DNA of 64,000 nt from Amycolatopsis sp. NBC_01488 (GCF_036227105.1 NZ_CP109434.1:8094501-8158500); one strand, 5' to 3'; numbered from the stretch's first letter, positions 8,979 to 18,839 are shown. Program-made: numbers and translations. The notes: generated from the sequence alone by a model not told the origin.

Positions 8979-10565
8979 GTGCGCCGACCCCACACGCTGT
9001 CGTCCCTGATCCTCACCTACGTGCTCGCCATCCTGGTCATCACGATGAGCCTCGGTTTCGGCCTCTACACCCGGCTCAGCGGCCGCTTCCTCGACGAGGA
9101 CACCGAGCACGAGGCGCTCGCGATCGCCCAGGCGGTCGCCGCCGACGAGAGTGTCCGCACCGCGATGGCCGCCGGCGACCCCGGCCACGTCGTCGCCCGG
9201 CTGGCCGAGCAGGTGCGCGCCGCCGACGACGCCGCCTACGTCGTGGTGGTCGACCGCGCCGGCATCCGCCATTCCCACCCCAACCCGGCGCTCATCGGGC
9301 AACTCCTCGACAACCCGGCAGGCGCGCTGGACGGGCAGACCCACGTCGGCATCGACGAAGGCACCCTCGGCCCGTCCGCCAACGGCAAAGCCCCCATGCG
9401 CGCCGCGGACGGCACACTGCTCGGCGCGGTCTCCGTCGGAATCCTGGAGAGCACCGTGTCACGCCGGCTGTGGTCGGAGATCCCGCTGCTGGGTCTCTAC
9501 ACCGGCGGCGCCCTCGCCGTCGGGGTCGTGGTGTCGCTCTTCCTGGCGCGCCGGCTCAAGCGCATGACGTTCGGCCTGGAACTGGACGACCTGGCCGGGC
9601 TGCTGCAGGAACGGGAGGCCATGCTGCACGGCATCCGGGAAGGGGTCGTCGCCTTCGACCCGCACGGGCGGCTGAGCATGATCAACGACGAGGCCCGGCG
9701 GCTGCTGAAGCTCCGGCACGCCACGATCGGCGTCACCCTCGACGACCTGCTGCCCGACGGCAGGTTGCACGACGTGCTCGCCGGCACCGACGCCGGAGCC
9801 GACCAGGTCGTGCTGACCGACGAGTTCCTGCTGATGGTCAACCGGATGCCGGTCCGGCTCGGCGGGCGGGACGTCGGTTCCGTGGTGACCTTGCGAGACC
9901 GCACCGAGCTGGAAGGCCTGCTCCGCGAACTCGACAGCGTCACCGGGCTGACCGACGCGCTGCGCGCGCAGCAGCACGAGTTCTCCAACCGGCTGCACGT
10001 ATTGTCCGTACTGGTCGGCATGGGCGAGCACGAGGAAGCGATGTCCTATCTGGACGAGCTCACCACCACCAGCACGAGCCAGGCCGAACAGCTGCGGGCC
10101 CAGCTCACCCCGGCCGCGCTGGCCGCGCTGCTGCTCGCGAAGATCACCATCGCGGCCGAACGGGACATCCTGCTCACCGTGACCGCGGACTCCCGGCTGG
10201 AAGACCCCGGACCCGATCCCCGGGCACTCCTCACGATCGTCGGCAACCTCGTCGACAACGCGCTGGACGCGGTGGCCGAGTCGCCCGCGCCGCGGCACAT
10301 CACCGTACGGCTGCGAGACGATGCCGACGTCATCACGATCGACGTCACCGACAGCGGTCCCGGAATCGCCGCCGACGACACCGAACGCGTGTTCGCCGAC
10401 GGCTACACCACCAAACCGGCGCGGGCCGGGGTACGCCGCGGCCTCGGCCTGGCGCTCGTGCACCGGCTGGTGACCCGGCTGGGCGGCACGATCACCTGCA
10501 CTCCCGGGCCCGGCGGCGCCTTCACGACCTGCCTGCCCACCACCCGGCCGGCGGTCCGGGCATGA
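8979..10565 (+). CDS. sensor histidine kinase, CitA/DcuS family
   Basis: 528 residues from a GTG preceded by GGAGAGG. Order: membrane segment 10-30, extracytoplasmic PDC-type sensor domain about 31-165, membrane segment about 170-190, PAS domain about 210-310, then the CitA/DcuS-type dimerisation helix with His333 in QQHEFSNRLHVL, and a HATPase domain with NLVDNALDA, DSGPGIA and RGLGLALVHRL. It would autophosphorylate on His333 on sensing an external ligand (carboxylates in characterised relatives) and pass phosphate to the regulator, whose start codon overlaps its stop. The divergent SsuABC-like importer is the likely target. Confidence 0.92.
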   Translation: MRRPHTLSSLILTYVLAILVITMSLGFGLYTRLSGRFLDEDTEHEALAIAQAVAADESVRTAMAAGDPGHVVARLAEQVRAADDAAYVVVVDRAGIRHSHPNPALIGQLLDNPAGALDGQTHVGIDEGTLGPSANGKAPMRAADGTLLGAVSVGILESTVSRRLWSEIPLLGLYTGGALAVGVVVSLFLARRLKRMTFGLELDDLAGLLQEREAMLHGIREGVVAFDPHGRLSMINDEARRLLKLRHATIGVTLDDLLPDGRLHDVLAGTDAGADQVVLTDEFLLMVNRMPVRLGGRDVGSVVTLRDRTELEGLLRELDSVTGLTDALRAQQHEFSNRLHVLSVLVGMGEHEEAMSYLDELTTTSTSQAEQLRAQLTPAALAALLLAKITIAAERDILLTVTADSRLEDPGPDPRALLTIVGNLVDNALDAVAESPAPRHITVRLRDDADVITIDVTDSGPGIAADDTERVFADGYTTKPARAGVRRGLGLALVHRLVTRLGGTITCTPGPGGAFTTCLPTTRPAVRA

Positions 10566-11230
10566 TCAGGACCCTGATCGTCGACGACGACTACCGGATC
10601 GCGAAGGCACACGCCTCGAGCATCCGCCGGATCGAACCGTTCGTCCCCGTCGGCGAAGCCCACTCCCTCGCCGAGGCGCGAGCGATGGTCCGCACGACGC
10701 ACCCCGACCTGCTGCTGCTCGACCTCTACCTGCCCGACGGCAACGGCCTGGATCTCATCAGCGGACTGCGCGGAGATCATCATCAACCCGACTTCATCGT
10801 GATCACCGCGGCCCGCGACATCGACAGCGTGCGCCGCGCCATCCGCCTGGGCGCGGTCTACTACCTCGTGAAGCCGTTCGGCTTCGCACAGCTACGCGAA
10901 GAACTGACCGCCTACCAGCGCCTCCGAGACGGGCTCAGCGAAGCAGACGTCGCCAACCAAGAGACCGTCGACGCGCTCTACGGACTCCTGCGCGGCCCCG
11001 CCAAACGCGCCGGCGAACGGCGGCTGCCGACCACAATGGCCCAAGTCCTCACCACCGTACGAGAGTCGGTCGAACCCCTGTCGGCCACCGGCGTCGCCGA
11101 GCGCCTGGGCATCAGCCGGGCAACCGCACAACGCTACCTCGCGGACCTGGTCCGCCGCGGCCTGGCAGACCTGTCCCTCAACTACGGCACGGCCGGCCGG
11201 CCCGAACACCGGTACCACGCCACAACCTGA
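10562..11230 (+). CDS. response regulator, CitB/DcuR family
   Basis: 222 residues. The ATG overlaps the kinase stop as ATGA. The receiver domain has the acidic cluster VDDDY (residues 7-11), phosphoacceptor Asp54 in LLLDLYLPDG, the conserved Thr in VITAA and Lys in YLVKPF. The C-terminal half carries a helix-turn-helix, SATGVAERLGISRATAQRYLADLVRRG (about 178-205), like the CitB/DcuR regulators. It is the cognate partner of the kinase at 8979-10565. Confidence 0.92.
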   Translation: MIRTLIVDDDYRIAKAHASSIRRIEPFVPVGEAHSLAEARAMVRTTHPDLLLLDLYLPDGNGLDLISGLRGDHHQPDFIVITAARDIDSVRRAIRLGAVYYLVKPFGFAQLREELTAYQRLRDGLSEADVANQETVDALYGLLRGPAKRAGERRLPTTMAQVLTTVRESVEPLSATGVAERLGISRATAQRYLADLVRRGLADLSLNYGTAGRPEHRYHATT

Positions 11231-11305
11231 CAACGTGCACCTCAGTGGCCGATCGAAGGCATTGCCAACGGCACGGCCGCAATCACCAACGGGACCGCCG
11301 GGCGC

Positions 11306-11872
11306 CTAGGCCCGCGAAACGGTGCCGGACCCAGCCGTGACGATGATCTGGTCCAGAAACGCGCTCCCCGGCCCGCAGTTCGCCCTCGCGTCGACCTCGG
11401 CGATCGTGACGGTCAGCGTGAACGTGCCCTTGATCCCCCGATACGCGCCGGTGCCCGAGCCCGCCACGATCGGCGTCGGCGCGGTCGCGCTCACGGTGCC
11501 GGAACAAGTGGTGCGGTCGGGCGGAAAAGTGCTCATCACGGCGGCGACATGGCGATCGAGTTCGACCACGTCGAGCCGGAAAGATCCCTGCGACAGCGTC
11601 AGTTCGAGGCCACCGTCGTGATCGGGACTGACCGCACCGTTCGCGTCGACGCTCACTGCCGCACCGAAATCGCCGATCCCTCCGGTCAGGACCACAGTCG
11701 ACGCCGCGCCGTCGTTGTCGGTGTAGTCGACCAAGTTCACGGCGCTGCCCGAATCGGGCGGCCGGCCAGTGGTGACCTTCCCGGACGAGGCGCCGTCCGC
11801 CGACGAGACGCACAGCCCCAGCATCACCGCCGGCAGCACCGCGAACACCGGCACTGATCGGATACGTCGCAT
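11306..11872 (-). CDS. secreted protein of unknown function
   Basis: 188 residues from the ATG at 11872 with GGGGAG upstream; the frame extends further 5' without a better start. A signal peptide (MRRIRSVPVFAVLPAVMLGLCVSSADGAS) leads into a beta-rich mature chain with regular alternation of hydrophobic residues. The stretch GSGTGAYRGIKGTFTLTVTIAEV resembles the barrel repeats of dirigent/allene-oxide-cyclase-like proteins, but this is only a weak resemblance. Two cysteines (TTCSG and ANCGPG) may pair. I do not recognise a family. It stands alone. Confidence 0.65.
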   Translation of the reverse strand: MRRIRSVPVFAVLPAVMLGLCVSSADGASSGKVTTGRPPDSGSAVNLVDYTDNDGAASTVVLTGGIGDFGAAVSVDANGAVSPDHDGGLELTLSQGSFRLDVVELDRHVAAVMSTFPPDRTTCSGTVSATAPTPIVAGSGTGAYRGIKGTFTLTVTIAEVDARANCGPGSAFLDQIIVTAGSGTVSRA

Positions 11873-12021
11873 GTCACTCCCCCATTGCGAGACGGGTCGG
11901 CGGCCGAACGACCGTCCTGCCCCGGCTCCGGCGCCCACCGGTCCAGTATGCGACGCCGAAGAGACCGTGCCATCGGGGTTTTCCCGGATCCACCACAACG
12001 CTTGACGAGGTGACGTGCACG

Positions 12022-12825
12022 TCAGCGAGTTTCACCCGCGCCGAGGCGCGTGACGTCCCTACGGGTGACCGAGAGATACCCGACGAACGCGAGAATCGCG
12101 ACCAGCAGAGCGAGACTGACCGGCCCGGTGCCGAGGTCGAGTCCGCCGCGGCCGGCGGGGACGCCCATCCAGTCCGCGAACGACGCGCCCAGCGGGCGGG
12201 TCAGGACGTAGGCGAACCAGAAAGCGAAGACGGCGTTCAGCCCGAGCCATCGACGCGCCAGCGGCGGCAGGGCGATCAGCACCGCGAAGGCCATCCCCGA
12301 GCCGAGATACCCCAGGTGCAGCGTCGTCGCCGTGAGGTCGCCCGCCGCCGTGCCGAGCGCGAAGGTGGTGACGACCGCGAGCCAGTAGAACAGTTCCCGG
12401 CGGAACGTGGTGATGCTGTGGATCGCCAGCGTCTTCTCGGTCGCATACCAGACCCCGAAAACCGCGGCCAGCGCGACAGCGAAGAACACCGTTGAAACGG
12501 CGTAAGGAATACCGAAACCGACATGCAGGACATCGGCCGCCATGGTGCCGAAGACACTCACCAGCACGACAGCCAGCCAATACAACCAGGCGACGTAGGC
12601 CCGGGCCCGGAACTGCGCGACCAGCGCGATCACCAGACCCGCACCGGCGATACCGACGGCGATCACCGGGTCCATCAGGTGGGCCAGGAAGTCCGATGTG
12701 GTCTCGCCCATGCCCGTGGTGAGGACCTTGACGATCCAGAAGTACACCGTCACTTCCGGAACCTTGGCGGCCACCCGGCGCGGTGCCGCCGGGGAATCGT
12801 CGAGCCGGAGCTGCCCAGTTGTCAT
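12022..12825 (-). CDS. COG4705-type integral membrane protein
   Basis: 267 residues from the ATG at 12825 (MTTGQLRLDDSP). It has about eight membrane segments and the family opening KVPEVTVYFWIVKVLTTGMGETTSDFL, very close to the protein at 1234-2475 (KVPEVTLYFWLIKVLCTTVGETAADFL). Other shared blocks are YATEKTLAIHSI, RRELFYWLAV and FWFAYVLTRPLGASFADW. Unlike its paralogue it ends soon after the last membrane segment. Substrate and role are unknown. Confidence 0.82.
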   Translation of the reverse strand: MTTGQLRLDDSPAAPRRVAAKVPEVTVYFWIVKVLTTGMGETTSDFLAHLMDPVIAVGIAGAGLVIALVAQFRARAYVAWLYWLAVVLVSVFGTMAADVLHVGFGIPYAVSTVFFAVALAAVFGVWYATEKTLAIHSITTFRRELFYWLAVVTTFALGTAAGDLTATTLHLGYLGSGMAFAVLIALPPLARRWLGLNAVFAFWFAYVLTRPLGASFADWMGVPAGRGGLDLGTGPVSLALLVAILAFVGYLSVTRRDVTRLGAGETR

Positions 12826-13075
12826 GGCGGAATCCTGGCACACGGCCACATCGGCCGATCCACGACCCGAGAGTTTCCCTATTTCACCATTTGCCGAGTT
12901 TGCCGGATCCTTTCATGCGAATGAATTTGCCCGTCGGCCACGGTTGTTTGCCTGCTGAGGCCGCTGCGCTAACCGTGCGGTTACCCAGTGCGGGAAGCCG
13001 GTACGCTCTCACGCTTGCTATACGTGAGAAGGAGGATTCTGGGGCGGTCTCTTGGACCGTAAGGAGTTCGTCCTC

Positions 13076-14563
13076 GTGCACGACCGATCAGGCGGCCGGG
13101 CCCTGCGCGCCGGCAAGGTCGTGGTGGCGCTGGGCTCCGTCGCGGTACTGGGGCTGGCCGGGCTGACCTGGTCGCAGCTCGAGACCGGCGTGACCACCGC
13201 GGACGTCATCGACCACGGGAAGGCCGCCACCAGCCCTGCCGACGAGCAGAACATCCTGCTGGTCGGGCTCGACACCCGGACCGACGCCGAGGGCAACCCG
13301 CTCCCGCAGGATCTGCTCGACCAGCTGCACGCGGGCGGCGCGAGTGACGGCGGGGACAACACGGACACGATGATCGTGGTCCACATCCCGGCGGGCGGCG
13401 GGGGAGCAACCGCGTTCTCGATCCCGCGCGACTCCTACGTCCAGCTGGCCGGCGGGTTCGGCAAGCACAAGATCAACTCCGCGTACACCTACGCGCAGGT
13501 CGCCGCGGCGAATTCGCTGCGCGCGCAAGGCGTGAGCGGCGCTCAGCTGAACGTCCGCGCCGCGCAGGCGGGGGCCAAGAACGCGATCGAGACAGTCCAG
13601 CAGCTGACCGGGCTGACGTTCACCCATTTCGCGTCGGTCAACCTGGTCGGCTTCTACGCCATCAGCCAGGCGATCGGAGGCGTCCCGGTATGTCTCAAGC
13701 AGGCGACGCGGGACCCCTTCTCCGGCGCGGACTTTCCCGCCGGTCCCCAGACCGTCTCCGGAAAGGAGGCGCTCAGCTTCGTCCGGCAGCGCCACGGGCT
13801 ACCCGGCGGCGACCTGGATCGCGTCAAGCGTCAGCAGGTCTTCATGGCGAGCCTGGCCAGGACCGTGCTGTCGGGCGGGACACTGGCCGATCCCACCAAG
13901 CTGACCACCCTGATCGACGCGATCAAGAAGACGGTCACCCTGGACCAGGGCTGGGACGTGCTCGGGTTCGCCCAGCAGATGCGGAACATGAGCTCCGGCC
14001 GGATCGTGTTCAAGACGATCCCGGTGGGCAACGTCGCCCTGAAGACCATCGGCGACGGCGAGGCGGTCGAGGTCAACCCGCAGGAGGTCCAGTCGGCGAT
14101 CAAGACGGCGATCAACGCCGCCGGTGAGGCTGCACCCGCAAGCGCGACAGCGTCGCCGCCGGCACAGGTGAATTCCGGCGCGGGCAGCCGGAAGGGCGAT
14201 CCGGCCGTCACCGTCGACGTCCGCAACGCGAGCGGTGCCAACGGCCTGGCCGCGTCCGTGTCTCAGAGCATCGCCGGGCTGGGTTTCAAGGCGGGCAGCG
14301 TGGCCAACACCGTCACGCGGCGCACCTCGGTCGTCGACTACGCAACCGGCGAGCAGGCCGCCGCGCGGCAGGTCGCGGACTACCTCGGGAACGGTGTCGG
14401 GATCGCGGCCGATCCGAGCCTCGCCCGCGGCCACGTCCGCGTGGTGCTCGGCACGGACTACCACGCTGCCGCGGGCACCTCGGGCACCGCACCCGCCATC
14501 CAGACCGCGCCGCCGACCGGCGACGCGTCGATCACCGCCGACGGGCTGGCCTGCGTCAACTGA
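13076..14563 (+). CDS. LytR-CpsA-Psr (LCP) family protein with LytR_C domain
   Basis: 495 residues from the GTG at 13076, which has AAGGAG nine bases upstream; a TTG at 13052 opens the same frame but is too far from its nearest AAGGAGG. A membrane anchor (about 13-36) is followed by the LCP domain: NILLVGLDTR, DTMIVVHIPAGGG, AFSIPRDSYVQL, the HKINSAYTY block, and LSFVRQRHGLPGGDLDRVKRQQVF with the conserved arginines. A LytR_C domain lies at about 370-465. LCP enzymes transfer polyprenyl-linked glycopolymers onto peptidoglycan, in actinobacteria mainly arabinogalactan. It stands alone. Confidence 0.92.
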   Translation: MHDRSGGRALRAGKVVVALGSVAVLGLAGLTWSQLETGVTTADVIDHGKAATSPADEQNILLVGLDTRTDAEGNPLPQDLLDQLHAGGASDGGDNTDTMIVVHIPAGGGGATAFSIPRDSYVQLAGGFGKHKINSAYTYAQVAAANSLRAQGVSGAQLNVRAAQAGAKNAIETVQQLTGLTFTHFASVNLVGFYAISQAIGGVPVCLKQATRDPFSGADFPAGPQTVSGKEALSFVRQRHGLPGGDLDRVKRQQVFMASLARTVLSGGTLADPTKLTTLIDAIKKTVTLDQGWDVLGFAQQMRNMSSGRIVFKTIPVGNVALKTIGDGEAVEVNPQEVQSAIKTAINAAGEAAPASATASPPAQVNSGAGSRKGDPAVTVDVRNASGANGLAASVSQSIAGLGFKAGSVANTVTRRTSVVDYATGEQAAARQVADYLGNGVGIAADPSLARGHVRVVLGTDYHAAAGTSGTAPAIQTAPPTGDASITADGLACVN

Positions 14564-14665
14564 ACGGCTGCCCGAACCGGCCGACGGCTCGCGCGAGTCA
14601 GGTACGCGGTGCGCAGAGTGAGCGCGCAGTGCTGCGGGTGCGGTCACGGCGAGGTTGGCCGAGGG

Positions 14666-15457
14666 CTATCGGGTGATCCGGACGATGACCTGCTCGTTGG
14701 CGTAGCAGTATCCCTCGTAGCTGACGGAAACGCCGGTGCGCTCGACGTATTCCTGCAGCGCCCGGCACTCGTGCTCTTGCCAGCCCGGGAAATTGAAGAA
14801 CTCGTCGAACACGAGCACGGAGCCAGGTCGCAGGCGCGGGCCGACCAGGTCCAGTACCGTCTTCGCGGAGCTGTAGAGGTCCGCGTCGACGTGGATGAAG
14901 TCGACCGGTTCAGGATGGCGGGCGAGGAACTCGGGCAGGGTGTCGGCGAACCAGCCGACGACCAGTTCGGCTCCGGCGACGTCCGGCCGGCCGTCGACGC
15001 TGAACGTGCCCGCCGGGAAGTCGATGCGCCAGTCTTCGGGCAGGCCCTGGAAGGCGTCGAAGCCGTAGACGCCGCCGGAGGTCCGCGCGGCGGCGATGAT
15101 CTTCAAGGTCGAGCCGGTGTAGACGCCGAATTCGAGCGCCATTCCGCCGGTGGGAGCGAGCGAGAGCGCGTGTTCGAGAGTCCGGTGTGGATCGTCGAAC
15201 CGCGGTGCCGTGGGCATGTTGGCGCGGACGAATTCGGCCGATTCGAGAGTGGCCTGCCGGTCGGCGGCATAGACGATGTCGCGGCGCGTGCGGATTTCGA
15301 ACTCGATGAGCCGGTCGTAGACCCGTCTTGTCTCCGCACGCAATTCGGCGAACTGCTGTTCCTGCTGCGCCAGCAGCGGCGCGACGGCGTCCGCCACCAT
15401 GTTCATCAGCCGTACCCGGACCGGTCGCAGCAGCCGGTCCCGCCAGGATGCCTGCAT
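14666..15457 (-). CDS. class I SAM-dependent methyltransferase, TylF/MycF-like
   Basis: 263 residues. After a helical N-terminal region of about 70 residues, the SAM-binding motif is LEFGVYTGSTLK (about 108-119), with YGFDAFQGLPEDW, IHVDADLYSSAKTVLDLV and LVFDEFFNFPGW matching the metal-dependent macrocin O-methyltransferase family, where the Asp pair in VDADLY and DEFF coordinates Mg2+. The natural substrate in this locus is unknown: there are no sugar or polyketide genes beside it. It probably acts on a glycan, being close to the LCP gene, but that is inference. Confidence 0.8.
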   Translation of the reverse strand: MQASWRDRLLRPVRVRLMNMVADAVAPLLAQQEQQFAELRAETRRVYDRLIEFEIRTRRDIVYAADRQATLESAEFVRANMPTAPRFDDPHRTLEHALSLAPTGGMALEFGVYTGSTLKIIAAARTSGGVYGFDAFQGLPEDWRIDFPAGTFSVDGRPDVAGAELVVGWFADTLPEFLARHPEPVDFIHVDADLYSSAKTVLDLVGPRLRPGSVLVFDEFFNFPGWQEHECRALQEYVERTGVSVSYEGYCYANEQVIVRITR

Positions 15458-15860
15458 TGCGGGAGGGTTCCTCTCGTCGCCGAGGTGGAGGTGGGCATCA
15501 TAAGGTGCAGATCGACCTGTGTCGCGGCATTCGGCCGTCGAGACTCTTGTGCACGCTCAGCGTCCTCTCAGGATGGACAACCCGAGGATCGGCCATTGCC
15601 CGCGTCTGCGACCGCCGGCGCCAGTTCGAGGAGAGCCGATGACGTGCTTCGGTATCCCGTTCGATTGGCTTTCACGGACATCCAGGACCGGCGACAGTGT
15701 CTGAAGGGCCGAACACTACGTCGCCGGCCACTCCGATGACCTCCGCCCGTCCGCGGGCCACCTTGCCGTGGACATCACTTGACCGCGCTCAGGTGAACAA
15801 TGCCGGTCCCACGGCGGTGTCTGCGCAGCACCCGCAGACGGAGCGGGCACACTGACCGGG
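15458..15860. other. intergenic region between divergent genes, no gene seen
   Basis: About 400 bases between the divergent methyltransferase and kup genes. Open frames here look like shadows. I looked for a ydaO/c-di-AMP riboswitch, which sometimes precedes potassium transporters in actinobacteria, and saw no match to its conserved core. A small hairpin (GTCTGCG / CGCAGAC, 15819-15839) sits just upstream of kup; its role is unclear. Confidence 0.4.
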
Positions 15861-17795
15861 GTGAGCGCTGAGCAGAACGAACCCAAGCCGTCCCCGCGCG
15901 GCACCGGGCGCCCGCCGCGGCCCGCGGCGGTGACGCTGGCCCTGGGGGCGCTCGGGGTGGTGTTCGGGGACATCGGCACCAGCCCGCTGTACGCGCTGCA
16001 AACCGTGTTCTCGATCGACAACGGCGCGGTGCGGCCGGTGCCCGGCGACGTCTACGGCGTGCTGTCGCTGGTTTTCTGGTCGATCCTGCTCGTCGTGTCG
16101 GTGAAGTACGTGCTCTTCGTGATGCGCGCCGACAACGACGGCGAGGGCGGCATCCTGGCGCTGGCCGCGCTCATCCGGCGGCGGGTCCCCGGCCGGGCGC
16201 GGCTGGTCGGGCTCGCGACGCTGTTGGGGGTGGTGGGCGCGTCGCTGTTCTTCGGCGACAGCGTCATCACGCCCGCCATCTCCGTGCTGTCCGCGGTCGA
16301 GGGCATCGACGTCGTCGCTCCCAGCATCCGCGACGCCATCCTGCCCATCGGCGCGGTCATCCTCATCGTGCTGTTCCTCGCGCAGCGGTTCGGCACCCAC
16401 CGGGTGGGCCGGCTGTTCGGGCCCGTGATGCTGCTGTGGTTCCTGACGCTGGCGCTGCTCGGCCTGCCGCACGTCCTCCAGCGCCCGGGGATCCTGCGGA
16501 GCCTCTCCCCCACCTATGCCGTCGGCTTCGTGTTCGAGCACCCGTACGTCGCGTTCATCGCGATGGGCGCCGTGGTGCTGGCGATCACCGGCGCAGAGGC
16601 GCTGTACGCCGACATGGGGCACTTCGGCCGCTCACCGATCCGGCGAGCCTGGTTCGCCGTCGTGTTCCCCGCGCTGACGCTGAACTATCTCGGCCAGGGG
16701 GCCCTGATCCTGGGACAGCCTGACGCAGTGCGCAACCCGTTCTACCTGCTCGTCCCGAGCTGGGCGCAGATCCCGATGGTCGTGCTGGCGACCTTCGCCA
16801 CCGTGATCGCGTCCCAGGCGGTCATCTCCGGCGCGTTCTCCGTGACCCGGCAGGCGATCCGGCTGGGCTTCCTGCCGCACCTGACCGTCCGGCACACCTC
16901 CGCGGAGGAGAGCGGTCAGATCTACGTCCCCGGGGTGAACTGGCTGCTGATGGGCGCCGTGCTCGTCCTCATGGTCACATTCGGCTCCTCGGCTTCGCTG
17001 GCCACCGCCTACGGGGTGGCCGTCACCGGCACGCTGCTGCTGACCACCGCGCTGTTCCTGATCCTCGCCGGCGCTGTGTGGCAGTGGCCGTGGTGGCGGC
17101 TGGTGCTGGTGGCCGTGGTCTTCGGCGGCGTCGAGCTGACCTTCTTCGCCGCCAACCTGACCAAGGTCGTGCACGGCGGCTGGCTGCCGCTGCTGCTGGG
17201 CGGGGTGGCCGTCACGACCATGCTGGTGTGGCAGCGCGGGCGTCGCCTCGTCACCGCCCGGCGCACCGAAACCGAAGGCAGGCTGTCGGACTTCGTCGAC
17301 CAGCTGCGCGACGACCCGCCCACGCGGATGCCGGGCACCGCGGTGTTCCCGCACCCGACGAAGGAGACCGTGCCGCTGGCGTTGCGCGCCAACGCCGAAT
17401 TCAACGGCGTCGTGCACGAACACGTCGTGATCGTCTCCGTGGTCTTCGAGAACGTGCCGCACGTGTCCCGCAACGAGCGCCTCGCCGTCGACTCCCTGTC
17501 CCACGCCCACGACGGCATCGTGCACCTGTCGGTCCGGTTCGGCTTCCACGACGACGCGAACATCCCCGCTGCGCTGCGCGACGCGTTCATGCTCACCACC
17601 GAACTCGAGACCGACCTGGACAACGCGTTCTACTTCCTGTCCAAGATCACCATCGAGCAGGGGCCGCCCGGCGGCATGCCCCGGTGGCAGAAGCGGCTGT
17701 TCATCGGCCTGGCGCACAACGCCGCCTCCCAGGCGGCCGCGTTCCGGCTGCCGGTCGACCGCACGGTCGTGATGGGGACCACGATCGAGCTGTAA
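15861..17795 (+). CDS. kup: Kup-type potassium uptake protein
   Basis: 644 residues from a GTG. The N-terminal 460 residues have about twelve membrane segments and the Kup/HAK landmarks: LALGALGVVFGDIGTSPLYALQTVF near 30-54, the GEGGILALAALI loop, GDSVITPAISVLSAVEGI, and the ITGAEALYADMGHFG block. The remaining roughly 180 residues are a cytosolic C-terminal domain. It is a proton-coupled high-affinity potassium importer in the cytoplasmic membrane. Length is close to that of other bacterial Kup proteins. It is monocistronic. Confidence 0.95.
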   Translation: MSAEQNEPKPSPRGTGRPPRPAAVTLALGALGVVFGDIGTSPLYALQTVFSIDNGAVRPVPGDVYGVLSLVFWSILLVVSVKYVLFVMRADNDGEGGILALAALIRRRVPGRARLVGLATLLGVVGASLFFGDSVITPAISVLSAVEGIDVVAPSIRDAILPIGAVILIVLFLAQRFGTHRVGRLFGPVMLLWFLTLALLGLPHVLQRPGILRSLSPTYAVGFVFEHPYVAFIAMGAVVLAITGAEALYADMGHFGRSPIRRAWFAVVFPALTLNYLGQGALILGQPDAVRNPFYLLVPSWAQIPMVVLATFATVIASQAVISGAFSVTRQAIRLGFLPHLTVRHTSAEESGQIYVPGVNWLLMGAVLVLMVTFGSSASLATAYGVAVTGTLLLTTALFLILAGAVWQWPWWRLVLVAVVFGGVELTFFAANLTKVVHGGWLPLLLGGVAVTTMLVWQRGRRLVTARRTETEGRLSDFVDQLRDDPPTRMPGTAVFPHPTKETVPLALRANAEFNGVVHEHVVIVSVVFENVPHVSRNERLAVDSLSHAHDGIVHLSVRFGFHDDANIPAALRDAFMLTTELETDLDNAFYFLSKITIEQGPPGGMPRWQKRLFIGLAHNAASQAAAFRLPVDRTVVMGTTIEL

Positions 17796-17965
17796 CCTTC
17801 CTTGGTGAACGCCTTCGCCGCGGGGCGCCAGTCGGATGAGGGCTGCCCGCACCAGCGAAGGGATCGTGCCCGTCAGGTGATGGCCCCGCCCACGGAATTC
17901 CGCAGCGGCTCTCCGGCAATGTCCGGTGGGCGGAATCCGAACCACATCCGCAAGATCCGGTCGCC

Positions 17966-18643
17966 TCACGACGTGCCGCGCCCGGCCCGGCTCCCGGCGT
18001 AGGCCCGTTCCCGCAACCCGGTCAGCCACCGGGGGCACAGCTCCCAGCCCACCGGATGGTTGACCATGGGATCGAACGCCGGTCGCGAGGCGTCGGCCGC
18101 GACCTCCCGCACCGTCAGCACTGCGCTGTCACACCAGCGCCCGTCCTCCCGGCCGGTCCGCAGCACGAACCGCAACGGTCCCGCGGTCAGCGCCGGCCCG
18201 AGGTCGGCGAGCGCCCCCGGCACCCGCGGCGACGACGGATCCGCCCACGCGCCCAGCCAGACCAGCCGGTCACCCCAGCGGTAGGGCGCCAGGCTGCTGA
18301 ACCCGCCGCGGGTCCACGTCGTGGCCGGCCGGGGCAGCATCCGGCCCACGTGCCCGTGCCCGGCGGTGGTCAGCGTGATGTCCCACGGGGTGGAGCCGGG
18401 GCCGGGCACCCGGACCGCCAGTCCCAGCGCGTCCGGGAGCCGTCCCGGGGTACCGGCCCCCTTCGACAGGCGGGCGAGCACCGCAACGGGCTCCGACGGC
18501 CACGGCAGGTCGTCCGCGATCCCCTGGAGCTCGCCGTGGACCAGGAGCCCGTCGGGGTGGAACGCACGCGCCCGCCGCAGGGCCGCCAGTCCCCGGAAGC
18601 CCAGCGTCACCACCGTGCCGGCTCTGTCCCGCCCGAAACCCAT
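17966..18643 (-). CDS. catalase-fold protein, probably non-catalase (often labelled phosphodiesterase)
   Basis: 225 residues. The pattern RARAFHPDGLLVHGEL (about 24-39), then VAVLARLSKGAGTPGRLPDALGLAVRVP and an L-L-R-W-like C-terminal half, matches a small actinobacterial family with the catalase-like fold, distinct from true catalases. The haem-ligand tyrosine region of catalase cannot be identified with confidence. It ends in ERAYAGSRAGRG, which also resembles the family. Biochemical role is uncertain. It is divergent from the MBL hydrolase gene, sharing about 200 bases of upstream sequence. Confidence 0.6.
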   Translation of the reverse strand: MGFGRDRAGTVVTLGFRGLAALRRARAFHPDGLLVHGELQGIADDLPWPSEPVAVLARLSKGAGTPGRLPDALGLAVRVPGPGSTPWDITLTTAGHGHVGRMLPRPATTWTRGGFSSLAPYRWGDRLVWLGAWADPSSPRVPGALADLGPALTAGPLRFVLRTGREDGRWCDSAVLTVREVAADASRPAFDPMVNHPVGWELCPRWLTGLRERAYAGSRAGRGTS

Positions 18644-18839
18644 CCGGTTCTCCTCCCGCTTTCCGCGGGTGACTACCCGCCGGGCGCGAGGTCAACCCTG
18701 CTCCAGACGGCTGTCGCGAAGCCGGACCGCCACGACGAACACCGCGCATAGCCGGGGTCCAGCCGGGTAGCCGACGGACCACCTGCCCGGCGAAAGGACC
18801 TGCGATGCCCCGTTCGAAACTCCCGGCGGCAACTCCCTG

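Noticed and set aside
15458..15860. Possible c-di-AMP (ydaO) riboswitch before kup
   Set aside because: The conserved GC-rich core of that riboswitch could not be found; only a short hairpin is present.
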